A DNA stretch of 32,300 nt. Source: Pseudomonadota bacterium. Lineage in GTDB: Bacteria > Pseudomonadota > Gammaproteobacteria > Steroidobacterales > Steroidobacteraceae. The translations under genes were made by a program, and so were the position numbers. The first letter of the stretch is position 1; every line of letters starts with the position of its first letter. This document shows, one piece after another, positions 16,738 through 23,836 of this stretch. Under the pieces are notes generated by a model that was given only the letters and a program-made list of their open reading frames with translations, ran no database searches and was not told the DNA's origin. The DNA lies in NCBI GenBank assembly GCA_963204835.1, contig CAUJHJ010000072.1, forward strand, positions 1-32,300. Direction: 5' to 3'.

Positions 16738-17801
16738 GTGGCGAGGCACGCATACCGGCGATCGTGCTCGGCGGCACGGGCTACGTGTCGGGCGAGCTGC
16801 TGCGCCTGCTTGCCGCGCATCCGCACTTCGACATCTCGGGAGTCCTGTCCGACAGCCAGCCCGGCGAGGCGGTCGCGAAGGCCTTCCGCCACCTGGCGCC
16901 CGTGCTCGGCGACCTGCGCTTCCAGGGCCAGCAGGAGATCGGGGCGCTCGTGGCGAACCTGCCGCGCGTTGCGATCTTCGGCGCCGCGCCCCATGGCGTG
17001 TCGGCCGCGCTGATCGATGCCCTGCTCACGCGCGCCGAAGCGGCGGGCACCGATGCGCACGTCGTCGATATCTCGGCGGACTTTCGCTACTCGAGCGCCG
17101 CCGAATACGAAGCCGTCTACAAGCATCCGCACGGCGCGCCCGCGCGCCTCGCGCAGTTCACCTGTGCCGTGCCCGAACATCTCGCCCGTGCTCCGACCCG
17201 GCATGTCGCGCACCCGGGCTGCTTCGCAACGGCGACGCTGCTCGCGAGCGTGCCGCTGCTCGCACTCGACCTCGTGACGCCGGCCCTGTTTGTCGCGGGC
17301 GTCACCGGCAGCACCGGCTCCGGGCGCAAGCCCGTCGAGGGCACGCACCACCCGCAGCGGCACAGCGATTTCTACTCGTACAACGCGCTCTCGCACCGGC
17401 ACGCGCCGGAGGTTGCCGCGTGCGCGGCGGCGGCGAGCGGCGTGACGGCCGACTTCGCCTTCGTGCCGCACTCAGGCCCGTTCGCGCGCGGCATCCATGT
17501 GACGGTGCAGGCGACTCTCAAGGCGCCGCTCGACACGGCCGCGGTGCTCGCCGCGCTCACCGGCTTCTACCGCGACGCGCCGTTCACCAGCGTGTCCTCC
17601 GAGGCGCCGCACGTGAAGGATGTCGCCGCGAGCAACTATGCGCGCCTGTCGGCAGCGGCGAACGGCCGCAGTGTCGCGGTGACCTGCGTGGTCGACAATC
17701 TCGACAAGGGCGCGGCCGGCGGCGCCGTGCAATGGATGAACCGCCTGTTCGGGCTGTCCGAGGCGGCGGGCCTCACCGCGCCCGCGGCGGGCTGGACATG
17801 A
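16734..17801 (+). CDS. argC: N-acyl-gamma-glutamyl-phosphate reductase
   Basis: 355 residues. It reduces N-acylglutamyl phosphate to the semialdehyde with NADPH. The Rossmann motif GGTGYVSGELLRLL begins at residue 13, VDISADFRY at 111-119 matches the family, and the catalytic cysteine is C163 in HPGCFATA. GSTGSGRKP and the PHSGPFARGIHVT substrate-side block are also present. The ATG overlaps the P-loop gene stop (ATGA) and its TGA overlaps argD. If the operon uses succinylated intermediates, the substrate would be the N-succinyl analogue. Confidence 0.93.
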   Translation: MSGEARIPAIVLGGTGYVSGELLRLLAAHPHFDISGVLSDSQPGEAVAKAFRHLAPVLGDLRFQGQQEIGALVANLPRVAIFGAAPHGVSAALIDALLTRAEAAGTDAHVVDISADFRYSSAAEYEAVYKHPHGAPARLAQFTCAVPEHLARAPTRHVAHPGCFATATLLASVPLLALDLVTPALFVAGVTGSTGSGRKPVEGTHHPQRHSDFYSYNALSHRHAPEVAACAAAASGVTADFAFVPHSGPFARGIHVTVQATLKAPLDTAAVLAALTGFYRDAPFTSVSSEAPHVKDVAASNYARLSAAANGRSVAVTCVVDNLDKGAAGGAVQWMNRLFGLSEAAGLTAPAAGWT

Positions 17802-18925
17802 GCGCGCTCGCCGCCGTTTTCGCCCAGTACCCGCTCGAGGTGGAGCACGCCGAGGGCGTTTGGCTGCATGCGCGTGGTGGCCGGCGCGTGCTCGACCTCT
17901 ATGGCGGCCACGCCGTCGCCGCGCTCGGTTACGGCCATCCCGGTTGGACCCGCGCGGTGCAGGCGCAAGCCGCAACGTGCAATTTCCAGAGCAACGCGGT
18001 GCCGATGGCGGTGCGCGAGCGCGCCGCCGCGCGCCTGCTGCGCTTCGCCGGCGGCGGCTACGACAGCGTGTTCTTCGTCAACAGCGGCGCCGAGGCGAAC
18101 GAGAACGCGCTCAAGATGGCGTTCCGGATGACCAGCCGCCCGCACGTCGCCGCGGTCGAGGGCAGCTTCCACGGCCGCACCGCCGCGGCGGGCACGATCA
18201 CCTGGGGCGCGCGCGAGAAATGGCACGCGTTTCCCCGCACGCCCTTCGACGTGTCGTGGATGCCCCGGCGCGACATCGGCGCCATCGCCCGGCACGTCAC
18301 GCAGGACACGGCCGCCGTCATCGTCGAGCCGGTCCAGGGCGTGGGCGGCGCCTTCGACATGGGCGCGGAGTTCCTGCAGGCGCTGCGGAACCGCTGCGAC
18401 GAAATGGGTGCGCTGCTCATTTTCGACGAGGTCCAGTGCGGCATGGGCCGCGTGGGCCAGGCATTCGCGGCCGGCCTCTACGGCGTGCATCCCGACATGA
18501 TCACGACCGCCAAGGCGCTCGGCAACGGTTTTCCCTGCGCTGCTCTGCTGATGGCGCCCCGCGTGAGCGCGGCCATCAAGCTGGAAACGCTCGGCACCAC
18601 CTTCGGCGGCGGGCCGATGGCGGCCGCGGCGATCGAGGCCGTGATCGAAGCCATCGAGGGCGAGGACCTGCTGGCGAATGTCAGGCGCGTGTCGCGCTAC
18701 ATTCGCGAGACCTGCCGCGTCGGGCCCGTGACCGGATTCCAGGGCGAGGGCTTCCTCCTCGGACTGCGCATGAGCCGGCCCGCGAAGGAAGTCCAGGCGG
18801 CGCTGCTCGAGCGCAATATCCTCGCCGGCACGAGCGGCGACCCGCAGGTACTGCGCCTGTTGCCGCCGTTCATACTGCAGGAAGAACACGTGGACCTGCT
18901 GAAAGGGACGCTCGCCGCGCTCTGA
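17798..18925 (+). CDS. argD: N-acylornithine aminotransferase (class III, PLP)
   Basis: 375 residues, slightly shorter than typical ArgD (about 400). PLP-enzyme landmarks are NSGAEANENALKMA at 95-108, SFHGRT at 123-128, IFDEVQCGMGR at 208-218 with Asp210 and Gln213, and the Schiff-base lysine K239 in TTAKALGNGFP. TTFGGGPMA follows. It converts N-acylglutamate semialdehyde to N-acylornithine with glutamate as amino donor. The start overlaps argC by 4 bp. Whether the acyl group is acetyl or succinyl cannot be read from this protein alone; AstC-type enzymes handle succinylornithine. Confidence 0.92.
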   Translation: MSALAAVFAQYPLEVEHAEGVWLHARGGRRVLDLYGGHAVAALGYGHPGWTRAVQAQAATCNFQSNAVPMAVRERAAARLLRFAGGGYDSVFFVNSGAEANENALKMAFRMTSRPHVAAVEGSFHGRTAAAGTITWGAREKWHAFPRTPFDVSWMPRRDIGAIARHVTQDTAAVIVEPVQGVGGAFDMGAEFLQALRNRCDEMGALLIFDEVQCGMGRVGQAFAAGLYGVHPDMITTAKALGNGFPCAALLMAPRVSAAIKLETLGTTFGGGPMAAAAIEAVIEAIEGEDLLANVRRVSRYIRETCRVGPVTGFQGEGFLLGLRMSRPAKEVQAALLERNILAGTSGDPQVLRLLPPFILQEEHVDLLKGTLAAL

Positions 18926-18944
18926 GGCGCGCGGGCCACGCATC

Positions 18945-19949
18945 ATGCATCGCTTCCTCGACCTCGCCGATTTCAGCCGTGAAGAGATCACCGGGCTGAT
19001 CGACCTTGCGAACCGCCTCGAGCGCCACCCCGAGCCGCATGCGCTCGCCGGCCGCATCCTCGGGCTCGTGTTCTTCAACCCCTCCCTGCGCACGCTCGCC
19101 TCCTTCCAGGCCGGCATGGCGCGCCTTGGCGGCACCTCCTTCGTGATCACACCCGGCCAGGGCACCTGGCAGCTCGAGACCCGGCTCGGCGCCGTGATGA
19201 ACGGCGCGGCCGCGGAGCACGTGCGCGAGGGCCTGCCGGTGCTCGCATCCTATTGCGACGCACTCGGCATCCGCGCCTTCGCGGAAGGCAGGGACCTCGC
19301 GCGCGACCTCGCGGAAACGCAGTTCGGCGCGATGGCGGGCGTGATCGACAAGCCGCTCATCAACCTCGAGTCGGCGATGAACCACCCCTGCCAGTCGCTC
19401 GCGGACTGGAAGACGCTCGACGACCTCGAGGTGCCGCGGCACGGGAAGTTCGTGCTGTCCTGGGTGCAGCATCCGCGCGCCCTGCCGCTCGCAGTCCCCG
19501 CCGCCACGGTGCACATGGCGGCGATGCGCGGCATGGAAGTCGTCGTGCTGCGTCCCGAGGGCTACAGCCTGCCGCCCGCGACCATGGACAAGGCACGGGC
19601 CGCGGCCGCCGCAGCCGGTGGTTCGGTGCGCGAGACCGCCGATCGCGACGACGCGCTCGCCGGGGCGCAGGTCCTCTACGCCAAGGAATGGGGCTCGACC
19701 GCCCACTACGGCGATGCCGAGGGCGACGCCAGCCTGCGCACGAGCCTCGGCGGCTGGTGCGTGACGCCCGAATGGTTCGATCGCGCCGCCGCCGGCTGCA
19801 AGTTCATGCACTGCCTGCCCGTGCGCCGCAATGTCGCGGTCACGGACGCGGTGCTCGACGGGCCGCGCAGCATCGTGCAGCGCGAAGCCTACAATCGCAT
19901 GACCGCGCAGATGGCGGTCCTGCACCGCATGCTTTCCCACGGAGTGTAG
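18945..19949 (+). CDS. argF': N-acylornithine carbamoyltransferase, N-succinylornithine (SOTCase)-like
   Basis: 334 residues. It belongs to the transcarbamylases that act on acylated ornithine: it has the extra Trp loop (W75 in PGQGTWQLE) typical of AOTCase and SOTCase, HPCQSLADW around 147, and FMHCLPVRRN around 287. From memory, the key specificity position (Glu92 in Xanthomonas AOTCase, Pro90 in Bacteroides fragilis SOTCase) aligns with Ala90 here (VMNGAAAEH). Replacing that Glu by small residues is reported to switch AOTCase to succinylornithine. Several blocks (QHPRALPLAVP, PEGY, MHCLPVRRN followed by VTD) also look closer to the Bacteroides enzyme. The usual SxRTR carbamoyl-phosphate motif reads SLRTL (47-51). 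The gene lies 19 bp after argD and 8 bp before argB. Confidence 0.88.
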   Translation: MHRFLDLADFSREEITGLIDLANRLERHPEPHALAGRILGLVFFNPSLRTLASFQAGMARLGGTSFVITPGQGTWQLETRLGAVMNGAAAEHVREGLPVLASYCDALGIRAFAEGRDLARDLAETQFGAMAGVIDKPLINLESAMNHPCQSLADWKTLDDLEVPRHGKFVLSWVQHPRALPLAVPAATVHMAAMRGMEVVVLRPEGYSLPPATMDKARAAAAAAGGSVRETADRDDALAGAQVLYAKEWGSTAHYGDAEGDASLRTSLGGWCVTPEWFDRAAAGCKFMHCLPVRRNVAVTDAVLDGPRSIVQREAYNRMTAQMAVLHRMLSHGV

Positions 19950-19957
19950 AGACCCAC

Positions 19958-20893
19958 ATGATCAAGCACCGCGACGACCAGGCCCTCGCCGTCCGCTCGC
20001 TGCGCAGCGCCGCCCCTTACATCCGCATGTACAAGGGCAAGACATTCGTGATCAAGGCGGGCGGCGCCGTGTTCGGCGACGCGCAGGCGACCCGTGCGCT
20101 GATCGAGCAGATCGCGATCCTGCATTACTTCGGCGTGCGCGTGGTGTTCGTGCACGGCGGCGGGCCGCAGCTCACCGAGCTCACCGAGGCGCTCGGCGTG
20201 CCAACCCGCATGGTGCAGGGCCGCCGCGTCACCGACCAGAAGTCGATCGACGTGACGGCGATGGTGCTGAACGGCCTCATCAATACGCGCGTGCTCGGCA
20301 TCTGCCGCGAACTCAACATCGATGCGGTGGGCGTCAGCGGCGTCGATGCGGGCCTGATCACGGCGCACAAGCGCCCGGCCGTAAGAATGAGCGACGGTGA
20401 GACCGTCGACTTCGGCTTCGTCGGCGATATCGACGCGGTCGATACCACCGTACTGCGCAAGCTCCTCGACAACGGCCTGATGCCGGTCGTCAGCCCACTG
20501 TCGGCCGACGCCAACGGTACGCTGCTCAACATCAACGCCGATACGGTCGCCTCGGCGCTGGGCGCGGCCCTCAACGCCGAGAAGCTGATCCTCTGCACCG
20601 GCGCACCGGGCATCCTCGAGAGCGTGGCGGACCCGGGCTCGGTGGTCTCGTACACCGACTTGCAGGGCTTGAAGCGCCTGCGCGACAGCGGCGCCATCAC
20701 TGACGGCATGTTGCCCAAGGCCAAGGCGATCGAGGACGCGATCCGCGGCGGGGTGCGGCGGGTGCATGTCATCGCCTACAGCTCGCCCGAGAGCATCCTC
20801 GCCGAAGTGTTCACCAATGAGGGCACCGGCACGCTGATCGTCGCCGACATCAACGCGCTCAGCACGGCCGAGCAGCAGGGCGGCGGCGCGTGA
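19958..20893 (+). CDS. argB: N-acylglutamate kinase
   Basis: 311 residues, an amino-acid kinase fold without the fused acetyltransferase domain found in Xanthomonas NAGS-K. The N-terminal phosphate loop FVIKAGGAVFG (K33) differs from the usual KYGG. HGGGPQL at 66-72 binds the acylglutamate, VTDQKSIDVTAMVLNGLIN and GVSGVDAGLITA follow, and NINADTVASALGAAL is the nucleotide-side block. It phosphorylates N-acylglutamate, usually the arginine-inhibited step. An N-terminal helix of about 25 residues precedes the kinase core, as in arginine-sensitive NAGKs. It ends in a GTGA overlap with argH. Confidence 0.92.
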   Translation: MIKHRDDQALAVRSLRSAAPYIRMYKGKTFVIKAGGAVFGDAQATRALIEQIAILHYFGVRVVFVHGGGPQLTELTEALGVPTRMVQGRRVTDQKSIDVTAMVLNGLINTRVLGICRELNIDAVGVSGVDAGLITAHKRPAVRMSDGETVDFGFVGDIDAVDTTVLRKLLDNGLMPVVSPLSADANGTLLNINADTVASALGAALNAEKLILCTGAPGILESVADPGSVVSYTDLQGLKRLRDSGAITDGMLPKAKAIEDAIRGGVRRVHVIAYSSPESILAEVFTNEGTGTLIVADINALSTAEQQGGGA

Positions 20894-22077
20894 CACGCCT
20901 CTGGGACAAGGGCGCGCCGCTCGACGCGCGCGTCCTCGCCTACACGGCGGGCGAGGACTACGCGCTCGATGAGCGGCTCGTGCGCTACGACATCGCGGCG
21001 TCGATCGCGCATGCCGCGATGCTGCGCACACAGAAGCTCCTGTCCGACGCCGATTACAGCGCGATCGAAGGCGGCCTGCTCGCCCTCGGCGCAGCCCACG
21101 CGCGCGGCGAGTGGCACATCGAGCTCGCCGACGAAGACGGGCAGACCGCGCTCGAGAAGCGCCTTACCGCGCGAATTGGCGAGGCCGGCGGGCGGGTGCA
21201 CCTCGGCCGCTCGCGCAACGACCAGGTGCTCACGGCGCTGCGCCTCTACCTGCGCGACGCCATCGAGCAGTTGCGCGCGGGCGCGACCGCGGTGGCCGAC
21301 GCGCTCGATGCGCTCGCGGCGCGCGAAGGCGGGACGGTGCTGCCGGGCTACACCCACATGCAGCAGGCGATGCCGAGTTCGGTGGCGCTCTGGGCCGGCG
21401 GCTTCGCCGCGGAACTTCGCGACGACGCCGAGGGCCTGCGGCTCGCGCACCGGCGCGCGGCGAAGAGCCCGCTCGGTTCCGCGGCGGGCTACGGCACGCC
21501 CGGCCTGCCGCTCGATCGCGAGGCGACGCGCGCGGCGCTCGGCTTCGCGGCGGTGCACGAACCGGTGACGGCGGTGCAGCTCTCGCGCGGCAAGGCGGAA
21601 GCGCAGGTGCTGTTCGAGGTGGCCCTGACGATGCAGGACCTCGGGCGCCTCGCGGCCGACCTGCTGCTCTTCTACACGCAGGAATTCGCCTTCGTCGCGT
21701 TGCCCGAGGAGTTCACGACCGGCTCGTCGATCATGCCGCAGAAGCGCAATCCCGACGTCTTCGAGCTGCTGCGTGGCCGTACTGCCACCGCGCATGCGGG
21801 CCTGTTCGAGGCGCTCGGCATCTTCGCCAAGCTGCCGTCCGGCTACCAGCGCGACCTGCAACTGCTCAAGGCGCCGCTCTTTCGCGGCATCGACATCGCG
21901 CTGCAGTCGCTCGACATCATGGCGACGGCGCTCGGCGCCGTGCGCTTCCGGCCGGAGCGCATCACGCTCGATCCGGCCATCCGCGCCGCCGAGGAAGCCA
22001 ATGCCCTCGCGGTCGCGGAAGGCATCCCGTTTCGCGAGGCATATCGCCGCGTCGGTGCGCGGCTCCGAAAGGAGTAG
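20890..22077 (+). CDS. argH: Argininosuccinate lyase
   Basis: 395 residues, short for ArgH (usually about 450-470), mainly because the C-terminal domain is reduced. The fumarase-superfamily signature is clear: GSSIMPQKRNPDVFELLRG, with the catalytic serine loop. GRSRNDQVLTALRLYLRD and PGYTHMQQAMP are the other two conserved regions. It splits argininosuccinate to arginine and fumarate, the last step of the pathway. Translation starts at a GTG whose last two bases form the argB stop, so the two are coupled. Its TAG lies directly after the AAAGGAG that serves the next gene. Confidence 0.92.
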   Translation: MTRLWDKGAPLDARVLAYTAGEDYALDERLVRYDIAASIAHAAMLRTQKLLSDADYSAIEGGLLALGAAHARGEWHIELADEDGQTALEKRLTARIGEAGGRVHLGRSRNDQVLTALRLYLRDAIEQLRAGATAVADALDALAAREGGTVLPGYTHMQQAMPSSVALWAGGFAAELRDDAEGLRLAHRRAAKSPLGSAAGYGTPGLPLDREATRAALGFAAVHEPVTAVQLSRGKAEAQVLFEVALTMQDLGRLAADLLLFYTQEFAFVALPEEFTTGSSIMPQKRNPDVFELLRGRTATAHAGLFEALGIFAKLPSGYQRDLQLLKAPLFRGIDIALQSLDIMATALGAVRFRPERITLDPAIRAAEEANALAVAEGIPFREAYRRVGARLRKE

Positions 22078-22079
22078 GC

Positions 22080-22511
22080 ATGGCCATCTGGTTTGGCGCG
22101 CATCCCGCACCCGAGGCCCTGAACGCGGTGCGTACGAAGACGCTCGTCGCGCACCTCGGCATCCAGTTCATCGAGGTCGGCGACGACTACCTGCGTGCCA
22201 CGATGCCGGTCGACGCGCGCACGCACCAGCCGTACGGCGTGCTGCACGGCGGTGCGTCGGTCGCGCTCGCCGAGACCATGGGAAGCACCGGCGCCATGTG
22301 CTGCGTCGACCAGGCCCGGTTCCAGTGCTTCGGCCAGGAGATCAACGCCAATCACCTGCGCTCCGTGGCGAGCGGGCTGGTCACGGGCACCGCGCGGCCC
22401 TTCCACGTCGGTGCGCGCAGCCAGGTCTGGGGCATTGAAATCCGCGACGAGCGGGGCCATCTCACCTGCGTCGCGCGGATCACGATCGCCACGGTCGAAC
22501 GCCGCGTATGA
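22080..22511 (+). CDS. Hotdog-fold thioesterase (PaaI/YdiI-like)
   Basis: 143 residues. The hotdog signature HGGASVALAETMGS is present, with the catalytic acid (Glu in LAET) and the preceding HGG as in YdiI and PaaI-type acyl-CoA thioesterases. The N-terminus (IWFGAHPAPEALNAVRTKTLVAHLGIQFIEVGDDYLRA) matches the YdiI-type layout. It hydrolyses an acyl-CoA, possibly aromatic; the substrate cannot be specified. AAAGGAG at 22068-22074 supports the ATG at 22080. It may be transcribed with the arginine operon, but no functional link is obvious. Confidence 0.88.
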   Translation: MAIWFGAHPAPEALNAVRTKTLVAHLGIQFIEVGDDYLRATMPVDARTHQPYGVLHGGASVALAETMGSTGAMCCVDQARFQCFGQEINANHLRSVASGLVTGTARPFHVGARSQVWGIEIRDERGHLTCVARITIATVERRV

Positions 22512-22532
22512 TGGGTGCCAGGAGGGCAAACG

Positions 22533-22949
22533 ATGAACGAATCCACCCAGCCGTCCGCCGGCCTCGATCCCGGCCTCGTCACCTACACCCACATCATCTA
22601 TGGGCTGCATGCGCTGTCGGTGCTGATCGGCGTCACCGGCCCCGCGACCGTGATCGGCAGCTTCGTGTTCGGGCTGCCCTCGATCATCGCCGTCATCATG
22701 AATTACGTGCGGCGGTCTGAAGCCCGCGGCACCTGGCTCGAGTCGCACTTCCGCTGGCAGATCCGCACGTTCTGGTTCGCGTTCCTGTGGTTCGTCGTGG
22801 CAGGCATCGTGTCGGCACCGCTGGTGCTGATGCTCGGCCTCGGCATCTTCACGTTCTTCCTCGCCGCGCTGATCGTCGCGGCCTGGATCGTCTATCGCGT
22901 TGTCCGCGGCTGGCTCGCGCTGCGCGACCGGCGGACGATGTACACGTGA
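22533..22949 (+). CDS. Small integral membrane protein, DUF4870-like
   Basis: 138 residues with three to four hydrophobic helices (HIIYGLHALSVLIGVTGPA near 30-48, a second at about 50-63, then two strong ones at about 80-120). A polar stretch with SHFRWQIRTFW lies between them. This arrangement recalls small DUF4870-like membrane proteins, but I do not recognise a function. GGAGG at 22521-22525 supports the ATG at 22533. It overlaps the lipoprotein gene start (TGATG). Confidence 0.75.
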   Translation: MNESTQPSAGLDPGLVTYTHIIYGLHALSVLIGVTGPATVIGSFVFGLPSIIAVIMNYVRRSEARGTWLESHFRWQIRTFWFAFLWFVVAGIVSAPLVLMLGLGIFTFFLAALIVAAWIVYRVVRGWLALRDRRTMYT

Positions 22950-23140
22950 TGCGAGCGGCCCTGCTGGCGTCGTTCCTCGTTCTGTCCGCCTGCGGGCAGA
23001 AGGGACCGCTCTACCTGCCCGAGCCCGCTGGCAATGTGATCGTGCGGCCGACGCAGACTCCGGCGCCGCAAGACAGTGCCAAGGCGGAAGACGCCGACAA
23101 GGCGAAGGACAGGAAGCCCGCCGAGCCGCCGCCACCCTGA
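22949..23140 (+). CDS. lptM: LptM (YifL)-type small lipoprotein
   Basis: 63 residues. A short lipoprotein signal peptide ends in LSAC, with the lipidated Cys at residue 14, followed directly by GQKGPLYLPEP. This CGxKGPLYxP motif is the hallmark of LptM/YifL, which assists maturation of the LptDE lipopolysaccharide translocon at the outer membrane. The rest is a Pro/Ala/Lys-rich tail. In many gammaproteobacteria the gene sits next to lysA; here it follows a membrane-protein gene instead. It converges on a small minus-strand gene. Confidence 0.85.
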   Translation: MRAALLASFLVLSACGQKGPLYLPEPAGNVIVRPTQTPAPQDSAKAEDADKAKDRKPAEPPPP

Positions 23141-23159
23141 ACGGGCGGCTGGCCGGCGC

Positions 23160-23360
23160 TCAGCCGACGGGCTTGCCACGCAGGACGCGCGCGGGCAGCA
23201 GGATGATCGCCTTCAGCAGCTCGAACACGCCGCCCACCGCGATGCCCACCAGCCGCAACGGCAGCAGGATCAGCCAGACGAGCGGATAGAGCACGAGCGC
23301 CAGCAGCGCGAGCGGCCAGCAGACCACGAGCAACAGCAGCCAGAGCAGGAATCCAGCCAT
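23160..23360 (-). CDS. Small hydrophobic membrane protein, unknown function
   Basis: 66 residues, almost entirely hydrophobic with two membrane segments (FLLWLLLLVVCWPLALLALVL and a second running through VWLILLPLRLVGIAVGG) and a basic end (ARVLRGKPVG). I do not recognise the family. The start at 23360 is supported by AAGGAG on the minus strand about 9 bp upstream; an in-frame ATG nine codons earlier is less likely. It is divergent from the CueR-like gene with 77 bp between starts. Confidence 0.65.
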   Translation of the reverse strand: MAGFLLWLLLLVVCWPLALLALVLYPLVWLILLPLRLVGIAVGGVFELLKAIILLPARVLRGKPVG

Positions 23361-23399
23361 GGGCGCGCTCCTTCGAAACGGCTGCATTGTAGCGCAGCC

Positions 23400-23431
23400 T
23401 TGACTCTGGACCTCGGTCCAGGGTGCATACT
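23400..23431 (+). promoter_or_regulatory. MerR-type promoter and operator before the CueR-like gene
   Basis: TTGACT at 23400-23405 and CATACT at 23426-23431 are separated by 20 bp, the overlong spacing that MerR-family activators correct by twisting DNA. The spacer holds a perfect inverted repeat CTGGACC-TC-GGTCCAG (23406-23421), extendable to 10-bp arms with one mismatch. The start site would fall at about 23438, the A of the regulator ATG, so the transcript may be leaderless. Confidence 0.82.
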
Positions 23432-23437
23432 CGCGCC

Positions 23438-23836
23438 ATGCAAATCGGTGAGCTTGCGAAGTCGGCCGGCGTGCCGATCGACACGGTGCGCTACTACGAG
23501 CGCAACGGCATCCTGCCTGCCCCGCGGCGGCGGCCCTCCGGCTACCGCAGCTACGGTGCCGCCGACGTGGCCCGGCTGCGCTTCATCCGCCGCGCCAAGG
23601 CACTCGGCTTCACGCTCGAGGAGATCCACGAGCTGCTCGCGCTCACGGAGCGCCGCGGCCGCCACATGGCGGGGGTGAAGACGGCGGCTACGGCGAAGCT
23701 GGCGGACGTCGAGCACAAGCTCGCCGAACTCACGCGCGTGCGCGACGGCTTGCGCAAGCTGGTGGCCGCCTGCCCCGGCCACGGCGACCTGGCGCAATGC
23801 CCGATCCTCGCCGCGCTTTCCGGGGAGGAATCATGA
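23438..23836 (+). CDS. MerR-family metal regulator, CueR-like
   Basis: 132 residues. The N-terminal winged helix is typical ([21 protein letters not shown], then GYRSY). A long dimerisation helix and a C-terminal metal loop C112-PGHGDLAQ-C121 follow; CueR has C112 and C120 in a very similar CPG...CPI context. The position that separates monovalent from divalent sensors (Ser77 in CueR, Cys77 in CadR) is Met77 here. Cu(I) or Ag(I) sensing is most likely given the adjacent copper ATPase. No Shine-Dalgarno precedes the ATG. Its stop overlaps copA (ATGA), so regulator and pump form one operon under the MerR-type promoter. Confidence 0.88.
   Translation: MQIGELAKSAGVPIDTVRYYERNGILPAPRRRPSGYRSYGAADVARLRFIRRAKALGFTLEEIHELLALTERRGRHMAGVKTAATAKLADVEHKLAELTRVRDGLRKLVAACPGHGDLAQCPILAALSGEES

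Noticed and set aside
18945..19949. Ordinary ornithine carbamoyltransferase or N-acetylornithine carbamoyltransferase
   Set aside because: The Trp loop excludes a standard OTCase, and the Glu expected for AOTCase is replaced by Ala; the acetyl route is kept only as an alternative until tested.
19958..20893. Fused NAGS-K as in Xanthomonas
   Set aside because: The protein ends after the kinase domain at 311 residues; there is no C-terminal GNAT domain.
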